Program-made: the position numbers and the translations under genes
Notes under the pieces: model-generated
What the model saw: the letters and a program-made list of their open reading frames with translations, nothing else
Database searches by the model: none
Told to the model about the DNA's origin: nothing
In this document: positions 36,689 to 45,629 of the stretch, in pieces
How positions within the stretch are numbered: position 1 is the first letter of the stretch
Layout: every line of letters starts with the position of its first letter
Origin: Pseudidiomarina halophila
GTDB taxonomy: Bacteria; Pseudomonadota; Gammaproteobacteria; Enterobacterales; Alteromonadaceae
DNA: 64,000 nucleotides
Assembly (NCBI RefSeq): GCF_003987215.1
Contig: NZ_PIPW01000002.1
Coordinates: 1 to 64,000 of the forward strand
Reading direction: 5' to 3'

Positions 36689-37252
36689 ATGAACGTTAAT
36701 GCCAGCAAAAAACAACTTCCTGTTGATAAAGCGCGCCGCTATCTTGAGCCCGGCCCAGTCATTCTGGTGTCGTCGCACCACGACGGCGAGTCCGACGTCA
36801 TGACCCTTGGTTGGCACAGCATACTGGACCGATCGCCATCACTGGTGGGTTGCATCATTTCGAAGAAAAACCATAGCCATCACTTAATCAAACAAAGCCG
36901 GGAATGTGTCATCAACTTACCTACGACAGATCTTACCGAAAAGGTGATCGGGATAGGCAATACCACTGGTGCAGAAATCGACAAGTTCTCCGAATTTGAG
37001 CTCAGCACGGAGCGCGCGCAGAAGGTGGGGGCACCGCTAATCACAGATTGCTATGCCAACTTCGAGTGTCGCCTCTACGACGACAGTCTCATCGAACGCT
37101 ATAACTTTTTTATCCTTGAAATCGTGGCTGCTCAAGTCATGACCGAGCCCGAATACCCAACAACTCTGCACTATACGGGCGACGGCATCTTCATGGTCGC
37201 CGGGGAGATGATTAACCGCCGGGAGCTCTTTTCAGAGCATATGCTTGATTAA
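36689..37252 (+). CDS. flavin reductase-family protein
   Basis: 187 residues from the ATG at 36689, which has TTGGAGGAA in front. It is an FMN-binding split-barrel protein: PGPVILVSSHHDGESDVMTLGWHS, then CIISKKNHSHHLIKQSRECVINLP. Members transfer electrons from NAD(P)H to flavin or act as flavoproteins of unknown substrate. It converges on the cupin gene with a gap of only 8 bases. Confidence 0.85.
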   Translation: MNVNASKKQLPVDKARRYLEPGPVILVSSHHDGESDVMTLGWHSILDRSPSLVGCIISKKNHSHHLIKQSRECVINLPTTDLTEKVIGIGNTTGAEIDKFSEFELSTERAQKVGAPLITDCYANFECRLYDDSLIERYNFFILEIVAAQVMTEPEYPTTLHYTGDGIFMVAGEMINRRELFSEHMLD

Positions 37253-37260
37253 CCCGCTTA

Positions 37261-37626
37261 TCAGATCCAGACATCGTTTTGTGCGGTTTTGCTACTTCCA
37301 GCGTCGCCAGTATTGACGACGCCGCGCGGTTCAATCAGCAAAACCTTAGCCTCGGCAGCCGCGTAGGGCTTGTGCTCTACGCCTTTCGGGACCACGTACA
37401 TTTCCCCTGCCGCCAAATCCACATGCCCATCGCGAAAGTCGATTCTGAGATGACCCTCGAGGACAATAAAGGTTTCGTCGGTATCTTTGTGATCATGCCA
37501 GACAAACTCGCCCTCCAGCTTTACCACCTTAAACTGGTAGTCGTTCATCTCAGCGATCACTTTTGGTGACCACTGCTCGTCAAAGAGCCCGAACTTGTTG
37601 TCAAAGTTTATTGCCTGATAGGTCAT
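37261..37626 (-). CDS. cupin-domain protein
   Basis: 121 residues. A single cupin: FVWHDHKDTDETFIVLEG supplies two histidines and a glutamate for a metal, and VPKGVEHKPYA the third histidine. The enzyme or sensor role is unknown. Confidence 0.85.
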   Translation of the reverse strand: MTYQAINFDNKFGLFDEQWSPKVIAEMNDYQFKVVKLEGEFVWHDHKDTDETFIVLEGHLRIDFRDGHVDLAAGEMYVVPKGVEHKPYAAAEAKVLLIEPRGVVNTGDAGSSKTAQNDVWI

Positions 37627-37685
37627 TGGAACTCACTATTTTTGCTACTTGCGCTCTAAGTGACGCCTTTGGTTTTGTTGCAACT

Positions 37686-38714
37686 TCACGATTTAGCTTC
37701 CAACAATTCCCGAAACGGGGCAGGAAGTAATGACCGTGATTTCTTTGTAATCGTTTTTTCATGCTTTTGCCAAAGAATACCCAGATAAATAATCCCGAGT
37801 CCAACGGCAGTTAATGCAATCGGGAACAGCCAGCTGTCTTCAAACACATCAAAGGCTAAATAACCAAGATAACAAGCGCTGCCAATAGCGCCAAACACGA
37901 CGAAAACCCTGCGAATCAATAAGGCACCAACGCCTATCATTATCAGATTAATGCAGAAATAGATGAATTTTGATAACTCGCTATCAGAGTACTGTAATGA
38001 CAGACCGCCCCAGAATGCGATAACTCCAAAGATATAAATCCAGAAAGCATAATCGGCTTTTTTATGTGATCGGATATCAACCCAAAAAGCTAATCCGATC
38101 ATTAGCAGGCCTAAATACAAGGACACAAGCTTTCTCAGCTCCCAGTCGGCATCTCCGCCTGAAATCATGGCCGTAATATCCATTGTCATATACCAAAGCG
38201 TAACTGCGATTGGCATGATCAAAAACGGGTATTTGTACTTCCACCCAATAATGATCCCAACCGCTAAGGTACCCAACTCCATGTATAGCCAATGCCACTT
38301 GATATATCTGTGGTAATCCCTATAAACGCTTTCATCGGGCCAGACGCCGAGCCACTGCTGGAAACCATAAATAGCCAATGGCGTTAAGCAAACGACAAAT
38401 GCTGCGCAAATGCCTGCTGGAATAACCAGATTCTTTGCCGCGAAAGAGTTCGTTACTTTTAAGCCAATAACAGCATAAACAATAGAGATCGCTACGATTC
38501 CGGGACCGCCGAATGACTCCCAGCCTAAATTCATAAATACGGTCATCGCGCCAATAGCGATAAGTCCACCCAGGTAATAAAGGATATGGGTAAAAGTAAA
38601 TCTCGGAACGTCCTGGGACTGAGCATCTAAAAACTCGTAAAGCCTTTCTGCTTGCTCAGCAGAAATTATATTCTTATCCGCTGCATCACCTAATTTCTTT
38701 TTTGTCACATCCAT
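37686..38714 (-). CDS. DUF2157-like polytopic membrane protein
   Basis: 342 residues. An N-terminal cytoplasmic helix pair (GDAADKNIISAEQAERLYEFLD) is followed by about nine membrane helices, and a basic tail. This resembles DUF2157-type proteins, whose function is unknown. It stands alone; no partner overlaps it. Confidence 0.65.
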   Translation of the reverse strand: MDVTKKKLGDAADKNIISAEQAERLYEFLDAQSQDVPRFTFTHILYYLGGLIAIGAMTVFMNLGWESFGGPGIVAISIVYAVIGLKVTNSFAAKNLVIPAGICAAFVVCLTPLAIYGFQQWLGVWPDESVYRDYHRYIKWHWLYMELGTLAVGIIIGWKYKYPFLIMPIAVTLWYMTMDITAMISGGDADWELRKLVSLYLGLLMIGLAFWVDIRSHKKADYAFWIYIFGVIAFWGGLSLQYSDSELSKFIYFCINLIMIGVGALLIRRVFVVFGAIGSACYLGYLAFDVFEDSWLFPIALTAVGLGIIYLGILWQKHEKTITKKSRSLLPAPFRELLEAKS

Positions 38715-38817
38715 GATGGTTCTCTATGTTTGGTTGACCTGCTGTCACAGAATTCCCAAGGTAGTTCCGTTTAGGACAGTGCTCACGAGTGTGAGCTGAG
38801 CAGCTTTCGTTTGCACG

Positions 38818-39276
38818 TTATTCAAGTAACGCCATTGAGTTTAGGTTGAATTGATACACAGAAAATGAATCGTCCTCTTCTTTGAGGGTTACTGTAATAG
38901 TCGCTTGACCATTTTCATAATTTGCCGGGACGACATAAGTAACAAATGTTCCTGAGCCACCACCAATAAGCGCTTTAGAGGTCACCGAACTAAATTCATA
39001 CTGACCTAATTCGACAAGTTCTCCCATTTTCGACAAAGTACGGACAACTGTATTCAGGTCTTTTTCACTAACATCTGCAAGCACTGACGGTGTTAAATAC
39101 TTCTTCATTGCGTCCGTTTCCCATGAGGAGATTTCAGGGATCGCAACATCAAGATAGGGGATAGCCGTTTTCTCGTAAGTCGACGACTTATAGCCACTCC
39201 AAACACCAATGATGACAAACAGGGTAATTAACGAGAGGATTGCGATTCCAAGTCCTTTTAAAACCTTCTTAAACAT
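38818..39276 (-). CDS. membrane-anchored extracytoplasmic protein, unknown
   Basis: 152 residues from the ATG at 39276 (MFKKVLKGLG). One membrane anchor at about 8-28; the remainder is extracytoplasmic with WETDAMKKYLTPSVL and a beta-rich half (GTFVTYVVPANYENGQATITVTL). The pattern resembles periplasmic chaperone-like or DUF4019-type domains, but I cannot assign it. No neighbour overlaps it. Confidence 0.6.
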   Translation of the reverse strand: MFKKVLKGLGIAILSLITLFVIIGVWSGYKSSTYEKTAIPYLDVAIPEISSWETDAMKKYLTPSVLADVSEKDLNTVVRTLSKMGELVELGQYEFSSVTSKALIGGGSGTFVTYVVPANYENGQATITVTLKEEDDSFSVYQFNLNSMALLE

Positions 39277-39471
39277 AACTATCCTTAATGTATGTAACCC
39301 TTGGTGGATGCAATTACCGGCTATGGAGATAATCGACACCCCCACGATGTTCTAATTATGTAACAGAAGATAAGTTAATATTATCGACAGGGCAAGAGCA
39401 ACTTAGATGCTATTGTGAGGAACTAACTGCTAGCTGCTTGTTTCGGTAGATTTGTTTTAAAGGAAAGCCAC

Positions 39472-39499
39472 AAAAAAGGGCTCTGAAGAGCCCTTTTTT
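39472..39499 (-). terminator. terminator of the glmU–glmS operon
   Basis: On the minus strand, AAAAAAGGGCTC–TTCA–GAGCCCTTTTTT, a perfect hairpin, 15 bases past the glmS stop. The rest of the gap 39346-39471 holds nothing I can identify. Confidence 0.92.
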
Positions 39500-39513
39500 A
39501 AACCAGCAAGCCG

Positions 39514-41346
39514 TTACTCCACCGTCACCGATTTCGCCAGGTTACGCGGCTGATCCACGTCGGTGCCTTTGATGATGGCAACGAAGTACGACAGCAGCTG
39601 TAGCGGGATGGTGTAGACGATAGGTGCAATGAGTTCGTCACAATGGCTGACGTTAATCACGCGCATGCTGTCATCGCCTTTGAAGTGGGCGTCTTTGTCA
39701 GCGAACACGTACATGATGCCGCCACGGGCGCGAACTTCTTCAACATTCGACTTCAGCTTCTCGAGCAATTCATCATTTGGCGCGACCACAATCACCGGCA
39801 TTTCGGCGTCGATCAGAGCCAACGGGCCATGTTTCAACTCGCCGGCAGCGTAGGCTTCTGCGTGAATGTAGGAAATTTCTTTCAGCTTCAACGCGCCTTC
39901 CATAGCGATCGGGTATTGCGAGCCGCGGCCAAGGAACAGGCTGTGGAACTTGTCGGCAAACTCCGGTGCCAGCGCTTCAATTTCATCGCTAAGCAGCAAT
40001 GCTTCTTCAAGTTTTGAAGGCAGGGCTTTCAAAGCGGAGACGATATGTTGCTGTTTGTCGCCCGATAAGCCGCGTGACTGACCCAGAGCCAGCACCAACA
40101 TCATCAGCCCCACCAGTTGCGTAGTAAAGGCTTTGGTCGACGCCACACCGATTTCAGTGCCCGCACGGGTCATGTAGGCAAGGTCCGATTCGCGCACCAT
40201 TGACGAGGTCGCCACGTTACAGACGGTTAGCGAGCCCTTGTAGCCGAGCTCTTTCGACAAGCGTAAAGCGGCGAGGGTGTCTGCGGTCTCACCTGATTGT
40301 GAAATCGTCACCAACAGGCTGTTCGGATGCACATGCGACTGCCGGTAGCGGAACTCGGAGGCTATTTCGACGTTACATGAAACGCCTGCCAGCGCTTCCA
40401 GCCAATAGCGTGCAACCATACCGGCATGGTACGAGGTACCACAGGCGACAATTTGCACGTGCTCAATGTCTTTTAGCAGGTTCATCGAACCTTCACCGAA
40501 AGCATTGTCGGCAACTTTACCCTCTACCAGACGGCCTTCGAGGGCATTACGCACGGCGCTTGGCTGTTCGTGGATCTCTTTCAGCATGAAATGCCGGTAG
40601 TTACCTTTACCACCCGCATCGTACTGGCCGTCAGACTCATGGATCGCACGTTCAGTGCGCTGTCCGTGTTTGTCATAGACTTTCACATCGGTACGGGTGA
40701 TATCCGCCATGTCACCTTCTTCGAGGTACATAAATTTGCGGGTCACCGGCAACAATGCCAGCTGATCCGAAGCGATGAAGTTTTCGCCGATACCCAGGCC
40801 AATCACCAGCGGGCTACCTGAGCGCGCCACCACCAGCCGTCCCGGATCCTGGCAATCCATTACCACGGTGCCATAGGCGCCATGCAGCTGTTTTACCGCT
40901 GCTTGCACCGCTTCAAATAAATCCGCGTGGGTTTGTTTTTCGTGATGCACCAAATGGCAAATGACTTCGGTGTCGGTATCAGAGCGGAATTCATACCCTA
41001 AGCCGCGCAGTTTCTCGCGCAGTTTTTCATGGTTTTCAATGATGCCGTTATGCACCACAGCAATACAGTCATTGGATATGTGCGGATGGGCATTGGCTTC
41101 GGTCACACCGCCGTGCGTTGCCCAGCGGGTGTGCGCAATGCCTGTGGTGCCGCTAAGCGGATGCTCACCCACTGCATCTTTCAGTTCCTGTACCTTGCCC
41201 GTACGGCGCAAACTTTCGATTACGCCGCTATCAGTTAATACAGCCAGGCCCGCTGAATCGTAACCACGGTACTCAAGACGTTTCAGCCCTTCTAATAAAA
41301 TCTCACTAATGCGGCGCTCTGAAGTGGCGCCTACAATTCCACACAT
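39514..41346 (-). CDS. glmS: glutamine–fructose-6-phosphate aminotransferase GlmS
   Basis: 610 residues, full length. GlmS makes glucosamine-6-phosphate for cell-wall precursors. The N-terminal glutaminase domain begins MCGIVGA with nucleophile C2; two SIS domains follow ([31 protein letters not shown]) and the C terminus is LAKSVTVE. It lies 5 bases after glmU, the enzyme two steps later in the same pathway. Confidence 0.98.
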   Translation of the reverse strand: MCGIVGATSERRISEILLEGLKRLEYRGYDSAGLAVLTDSGVIESLRRTGKVQELKDAVGEHPLSGTTGIAHTRWATHGGVTEANAHPHISNDCIAVVHNGIIENHEKLREKLRGLGYEFRSDTDTEVICHLVHHEKQTHADLFEAVQAAVKQLHGAYGTVVMDCQDPGRLVVARSGSPLVIGLGIGENFIASDQLALLPVTRKFMYLEEGDMADITRTDVKVYDKHGQRTERAIHESDGQYDAGGKGNYRHFMLKEIHEQPSAVRNALEGRLVEGKVADNAFGEGSMNLLKDIEHVQIVACGTSYHAGMVARYWLEALAGVSCNVEIASEFRYRQSHVHPNSLLVTISQSGETADTLAALRLSKELGYKGSLTVCNVATSSMVRESDLAYMTRAGTEIGVASTKAFTTQLVGLMMLVLALGQSRGLSGDKQQHIVSALKALPSKLEEALLLSDEIEALAPEFADKFHSLFLGRGSQYPIAMEGALKLKEISYIHAEAYAAGELKHGPLALIDAEMPVIVVAPNDELLEKLKSNVEEVRARGGIMYVFADKDAHFKGDDSMRVINVSHCDELIAPIVYTIPLQLLSYFVAIIKGTDVDQPRNLAKSVTVE

Positions 41347-41351
41347 ACTGC

Positions 41352-42716
41352 TTATCCCTTTTTCTGTGGCCGTTCCCAGCCAGTAATATTGCGTTGCTTA
41401 CCACGAGCTATCCCAAGCTCGTGGTCGTCGACGGTTTTGCTGATGGTCGAACCTGCACCTACCGTCGCCTGCTTGCCGATGCGAACCGGCGCCACTAAAG
41501 AACTGTTGGAGCCAATGAAGGCACCATCGTCGATCTCAGTGGTAAATTTATTCACGCCATCATAATTACAGGTGATGGTGCCGGCACCAATATTCACACC
41601 TTCACCGATAATGGCATCACCTAAATAGGTCAAATGATTTGCTTTAGAGCCTTTGCCGAGACGAGTCTTTTTCATTTCGACGAAATTGCCAACTTTGGCG
41701 CCTTGCTCAAGTACTGAGCCCGGCCGTAAACGGGCATAGGGTCCTACTTCGCACTGCTCCGCAACTTGTGCATCTTCGACAATGCTATGCGATTTAATCC
41801 GGCTGCCGGCGGCAATGCTGCAGTTCCGTAAAATGCAGTTGCTCTCGATAACAACGCCTTCACCCAGCTCGACATGGCCTTCAAAAATCACGTTTACATC
41901 AACGACGACGTCGTTGGCGATGCTCACCGTACCGCGCACATCAATGCGTGCCGGATCAAGTAGGGTGGCGCCGTCCATCATCAGTTGTTCGGCCTGACGT
42001 TGTTGATAGGCACGCTCTAATGCGGCCAGTTGCACACGGTTATTGGCACCTTCAACTTCGTGGATATCGCGGGGCTGGGTCGAGGCAATAGCAACGCCTT
42101 CCTGTGCCGCCATGGCAACGATATCAGTCAGATAGTACTCACCTTGTGCGTTGTCGTTGGAAAGCTGGCCTAACCAACGTTTCAGCGCTTTGCCCTGAAC
42201 CAGCATCATGCCGGTGTTCGCTTCGGTAACCTGGAGCTGCTCTGGGGTGGCATCTTTTTGTTCAACAATACCGGTAATTTTGCCCTCGGCATCACGCAAA
42301 ATACGACCATAGCCGGTCGGATCGGGGAGGGTGACGGTCAATAACGCAAGGTCGGTTCGACTGCCGGCGTTAACCAGATCCTGCAGGGTTTCCACGCGGG
42401 TCAAGGGCACATCGCCGTATAAAATAAGCACATGCTCGTCGTCGTTCACGTGCGGCACGATTTGCTGCACCGCATGCCCGGTACCAAGCTGCTGTGCTTG
42501 TTCAACAAAACTCAACTGTTGCCCACTAAGACGCTCAAGTAACGCCTCAGCACCGTGGCCGTAAATCACATGAATGGCGCTCGTATCCAGTTGCCGTGCG
42601 CTGTCGATCACATGTTGCACCATAGGTTTATGGGCAACCGGATGCAGCACTTTTGGCAACGCCGAACGCATGCGGGTGCCCTTACCAGCGGCAAGAACCA
42701 CTACACTCAATGCCAT
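41352..42716 (-). CDS. glmU: bifunctional N-acetylglucosamine-1-P uridyltransferase GlmU
   Basis: 454 residues from the ATG at 42716, with an AAGGA site. The N-terminal nucleotidyltransferase has [11 protein letters not shown] and the second half is a left-handed beta-helix acetyltransferase ([18 protein letters not shown]). It makes UDP-GlcNAc. In many gammaproteobacteria glmU directly follows atpC; here a 5 kb RHS island separates them. Confidence 0.97.
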   Translation of the reverse strand: MALSVVVLAAGKGTRMRSALPKVLHPVAHKPMVQHVIDSARQLDTSAIHVIYGHGAEALLERLSGQQLSFVEQAQQLGTGHAVQQIVPHVNDDEHVLILYGDVPLTRVETLQDLVNAGSRTDLALLTVTLPDPTGYGRILRDAEGKITGIVEQKDATPEQLQVTEANTGMMLVQGKALKRWLGQLSNDNAQGEYYLTDIVAMAAQEGVAIASTQPRDIHEVEGANNRVQLAALERAYQQRQAEQLMMDGATLLDPARIDVRGTVSIANDVVVDVNVIFEGHVELGEGVVIESNCILRNCSIAAGSRIKSHSIVEDAQVAEQCEVGPYARLRPGSVLEQGAKVGNFVEMKKTRLGKGSKANHLTYLGDAIIGEGVNIGAGTITCNYDGVNKFTTEIDDGAFIGSNSSLVAPVRIGKQATVGAGSTISKTVDDHELGIARGKQRNITGWERPQKKG

Positions 42717-42819
42717 GAATCCTTCCATTTTTTCGGTTGGTGAATCTGAAGGCCCTATTCTAGCTAGATTACAGGAAATTAACAGGTGGAAAATTGTTTT
42801 GTAGGGCACGCGCTTAGCT

Positions 42820-42841
42820 ACTTTGCAGAATTTTTGCACAA
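42820..42841. repeat. 22-bp direct repeat, left edge of the RHS island
   Basis: A 22-base sequence (starting ACTTTGCAGAATTTTTG, ending CACAA) is identical to 47876-47897, in the same orientation. One copy follows the atpC terminator and the other precedes glmU, so the two copies bracket the inserted RHS DNA. Confidence 0.9.
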
Positions 42842-42958
42842 GTGCTTCCTTGCGGAGCTCATACCGGGTTCACGGCATAGCTCTGGAACGGGAACACCGC
42901 TCTCGTTTTGTTTCAGAATCGCTACGACCTGACTGTTTGTGTACCGTGATTTGCGCAT
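42842..42958 (-). mobile_element. IS3-family OrfA, N-terminal fragment
   Basis: On the minus strand from the ATG at 42958, 39 codons read RKSRYTNSQVVAILKQ, then [15 protein letters not shown], the helix-turn-helix start of IS3-family OrfA. The frame then runs into the 22-bp repeat. The sequence 42959-43020 upstream should be the left end of the element. The rest of the transposase is missing, so the copy is dead. Confidence 0.85.
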
Positions 42959-43029
42959 AGAAAATTCCTTCGTTTTAGTTCGACGGAGTTTTCTACTTAT
43001 AACTGCTGCGAGTTTTCGGGGGGATTACA

Positions 43030-43375
43030 AAGCGACCGGTAGCATCGTAGCTAAGCGCTACCGTATCGTCAGGACCGTTCGCTGCCACCAGGCGATTATG
43101 GGCATCGTAAAACATAGCTCCAACCGTCAAAGCCGGCAAGATTGCCCGCACTGGTGTAGTTCGCGTACTCTGGCAGGCCATCGACCGTAACTTGCGTATA
43201 CTGGTTGAGGTTATTCACGCTGTAAAATTCAGTGCTTAGCGTCGGCACCTGAATTTGATAATCCGCGTTGCTGACCGTTTTGCTCTGCAACTGACTGGCC
43301 GGATTATAGCTGTAACTGCTGTCGTTGAATCCCTGGTGGTCGAAATCAAGCACCCGGCCCATGCCGTCGTAGCTG
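43030..43375 (-). pseudogene. RHS core fragment C (broken)
   Basis: 346 bases almost identical to 46582-46926 of RHS core B, with one extra A in 43109-43112 that shifts the frame between GFDGWSYV and YDAHNRLVAANG. The left end stops abruptly near the IS3 left end and the right end stops in SYDGMG. No tip follows. It shares more bases with B than with A, so it derives from a B-type core. The rest of 43376-43421 shows nothing clear. Confidence 0.88.
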
Positions 43376-43421
43376 GCATAGAATTCTGAATACTACCGGT
43401 TTATTAATATATTAAGATTTG

Positions 43422-43649
43422 TCAGTCTTCATTCCTTTTAAAGTTGCTAATCAAGTTATATAACAGAACTTCAAATGCATAGGAAATAAGACTTAGAAAA
43501 ACAACTAATGCAGTTGCTCCAAGTGCACCAAACTCCTTCAACTCTTCCTCGTGAGGCAGGAGGAGTTTAGCCGCTATAATGAAAACTACAAAAGCGATTG
43601 CTATCAGAGCGTTTATTCGCCGATTTAACTCCTTCTTTTTAGTTTTCAC
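43422..43649 (-). CDS. small membrane protein, candidate immunity to RHS tip A
   Basis: 75 residues with two membrane helices (about 12-31 and 43-65) between basic ends (KTKKKELNRR and SNFKRNED). It overlaps the end of the RHS tip A gene by 11 bases. Position makes it the likely cognate immunity protein; no family is recognised. A membrane immunity protein would suit a toxin acting on or through the inner membrane, which is inference. Confidence 0.55.
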   Translation of the reverse strand: MKTKKKELNRRINALIAIAFVVFIIAAKLLLPHEEELKEFGALGATALVVFLSLISYAFEVLLYNLISNFKRNED

Positions 43650-45009
43650 GCAACTTCTCCTCAGTTACCGATTGCGTTCCACCGGCTGCCCCACCGACGA
43701 CTACGCCAATAACACCTTGTTTAGCTTTATCACTAGCAATTGTCCCCGGGTGTTCTGTCATTCTTTGAGTCCGTCCCGGAGCAACGCTCGGCTCTTTGAC
43801 TGATGGCATATTCTTGACAGGGGTGAGTTTTGCAACACCAGAACCTACCCCGGTTGAACCAGAAGCCACTGCACCTGCATCGAGGCTTTCAACAACATCT
43901 ATATCGGATATGCCCTTTCCTTCAACAACAACTTGAGAAGTGGCGTCAGCGGCGGTGCCGACAACGAATGATTTCATCATATTCCGAGCAATTCCCGCTG
44001 GAGATAAAGATAGCGCAGCACTACTCCCACCTATAAAACCAGATTTCAAAGTCGCTCCAATGTCCCCTCCGCTACTATTATATGTTTGGTAGCCACTAAT
44101 TGCGGCTCCCACTGCAAAAGCTACCGCATGAACAATCCATTTCCCGCTCGGGTCAGTCCCATTCAGCGGGTCATTCCCAACATAAGCATACCAGTTCATG
44201 CCATCTTTGTAGCCGATGGGGTCGGTTTGCATAAACCGGCCCAGACGCGGATGGTAAACCCGTGCTTTGTAGTAGTACAGCTCGGTGCCAGGAATGAGGA
44301 TCTGCCCGGTAAAACGAAAGCGTGCGTCGCTGCTGTGCTTCGGATTGCCGTAGGCATCGTACTGATGCGCTTGCAGCAGGGCACCGGAGCTTGTCATCTC
44401 GGCGATGATGCTGCCACGCTCATCGGCCAGCAGATAACGGCGGGCGTTTACGCCAGCACCTTCATAACGAATGACCGGGTCATCGTTGCCAAGGCCATGA
44501 ATAAAGCGCCGCAACAGCGTGCCTGAGCTGCTGTACTCCGCCACCAGCTTATCGCCGTCGTACAGATAATCAATGACTTCGCCGTTGTGTACCGTACGCG
44601 TTAAGCGACCCGTGGCATCGTAGCTAAGTGCTACCGTATCGTCAGGGCCGTTCGCTGCCACCAGGCGATTATGGGCATCGTAAACATAACTCCACCCATC
44701 AAAGCCGGCAAGATTGCCCGCACTGGTGTAGTTCGCGTACTCTGGCAAGCCATCGACCGTAACTTGCGTATACTGGTTAAGGTTATTCACGCTGTAAAAT
44801 TCAGTGCTTAGCGTCGGCACCTGAATTTGATAATCCGCGTTGCTGACCGTTTTGCTCTGCAACTGACTGGCCGGATTATAGCTGTAACTGCTGTCGTTGA
44901 ATCCCTGATGGTCGAAATCAAGCACCCGGGCCATGTCGTCGTAGCTGAACGTGGTGATGGTGCTGCCAGCACGCTCAATGCGGCTGACCCGACCAAAATC
45001 TGTGGGCAC
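43639..45009 (-). CDS. RHS repeat protein with tip A (orphan cassette)
   Basis: 456 residues from a GTG at 45009. Residues 1-285 are YD-repeat RHS shell ending in the core hallmark RLGRFMQTDPIGYKDGMNWYAYVGNDPLNGTDPSGK. The tip (about 286-456) is glycine- and alanine-rich with two hydrophobic stretches (VHAVAFAVGAAISG; KQGVIGVVVGGAAGG) and no toxin motif that I recognise. The shell is only the last third of a normal RHS protein. The frame upstream of the GTG meets a TGA within 30 bases, so this is an orphan start created at the 148-bp leader. Confidence 0.75.
   Translation of the reverse strand: MPTDFGRVSRIERAGSTITTFSYDDMARVLDFDHQGFNDSSYSYNPASQLQSKTVSNADYQIQVPTLSTEFYSVNNLNQYTQVTVDGLPEYANYTSAGNLAGFDGWSYVYDAHNRLVAANGPDDTVALSYDATGRLTRTVHNGEVIDYLYDGDKLVAEYSSSGTLLRRFIHGLGNDDPVIRYEGAGVNARRYLLADERGSIIAEMTSSGALLQAHQYDAYGNPKHSSDARFRFTGQILIPGTELYYYKARVYHPRLGRFMQTDPIGYKDGMNWYAYVGNDPLNGTDPSGKWIVHAVAFAVGAAISGYQTYNSSGGDIGATLKSGFIGGSSAALSLSPAGIARNMMKSFVVGTAADATSQVVVEGKGISDIDVVESLDAGAVASGSTGVGSGVAKLTPVKNMPSVKEPSVAPGRTQRMTEHPGTIASDKAKQGVIGVVVGGAAGGTQSVTEEKLREN
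44161..44994. repeat. 834-bp RHS core repeat, copy A
   Basis: Same length as 46140-46973 and nearly identical, with only scattered substitutions. The match ends at the point where the toxin tips diverge on one side and at the leader junction on the other. Confidence 0.9.
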
Positions 45010-45107
45010 CGATTCAATAACATATGAAACGACACGTCAACAATATTTTTATATTAAAAATATCTTTTTGTTGGCGTCTTGCCGCTTATTAAATATCTAC
45101 ATAAAGT
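44959..45107. repeat. leader repeat shared with the RHS tip at 1517-1664
   Basis: 149 bases nearly identical to 1517-1664. It holds the start of the tip A frame and about 105 bases of AT-rich non-RHS leader, with TTGACG and TTGAAT spaced 17 bases on the minus strand. Confidence 0.85.
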
Positions 45108-45129
45108 GTGGGTGTTCAATATCCTTAAA

Positions 45130-45252
45130 TCGTGATTGGCGAGCGCAAGCTTGACGAGCAAGCAGTCGAGTACAAAAGCGCCGCTCTGGCGAGAAAACGA
45201 AAGTCGCTATTGCCGAAGCTTTGCAGACCCTCCAAAAGGCTTTGCACGACTA
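45130..45252 (+). pseudogene. C-terminal fragment resembling prolyl-tRNA synthetase
   Basis: Reading IVIGERKLDEQAVEYKS, then after a frame change GEKTKVAIAEALQTLQKALHD and a TAA at 45250-45252. The first part fits the end of the ProRS anticodon-binding domain (IGxRxLDxxxxEYK … GEK). It lacks everything upstream and is frameshifted near 45178-45190, so it cannot be functional. The sequence 45253-45395 holds a hairpin (about 45294-45328, GCCCCAGCGCTGGA pairing with TCCAGCGACTGGGG) and nothing else identified. Confidence 0.5.
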
Positions 45253-45395
45253 ATCGTTGTCATATCAACATAAAACATCCGAACAAAATTGAAGCGCCCC
45301 AGCGCTGGACATTCCAGCGACTGGGGGCCTGTCAAATTTATGAAAAGGTCATCTATGTCATGGTTCTATTTTTGCGGGAGAGGTCACCAGTATGA

Positions 45396-45620
45396 TTATT
45401 CTACTTTTCCAAACATTAAAAATTCTGCTTCTTTAATCGCCAGATCTTCGGTTTCAAATTGCCCTGAGGGGTCTGGAAAAACTCTGACTGTGTATTCACA
45501 CCCCTCTTCTTCATCATATTTTGTCTCATAAACCTCAAGGGAGAAAGAGTTCCCTTGCTGGACAATATCGATGTGTTGATTATCAGAATTCGATTGTATT
45601 CGTTTAATTACTTCCATCAC
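45396..45620 (-). CDS. small acidic protein, candidate immunity to RHS tip B
   Basis: 74 residues, acidic (DEEEGCEYTV, FETEDLAIKEAEF), likely cytoplasmic, with no recognised family. It follows the RHS tip B stop by 9 bases. The position after a tip is the standard one for immunity genes. An acidic protein would suit a basic, nucleic-acid-acting toxin; that is inference. Confidence 0.55.
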   Translation of the reverse strand: MMEVIKRIQSNSDNQHIDIVQQGNSFSLEVYETKYDEEEGCEYTVRVFPDPSGQFETEDLAIKEAEFLMFGKVE

Positions 45621-45629
45621 ACTTACCTC

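Noticed and set aside
38781-38796. GCTCACGAGTGTGAGC hairpin between two leftward genes
   Set aside because: A 6-bp stem with no T run and no known operator match; too weak to call.
45132-45395. An 87-codon plus-strand frame
   Set aside because: Only its first part resembles a ProRS end, and that match continues in another frame; the rest is unrelated. Treated as a broken fragment.
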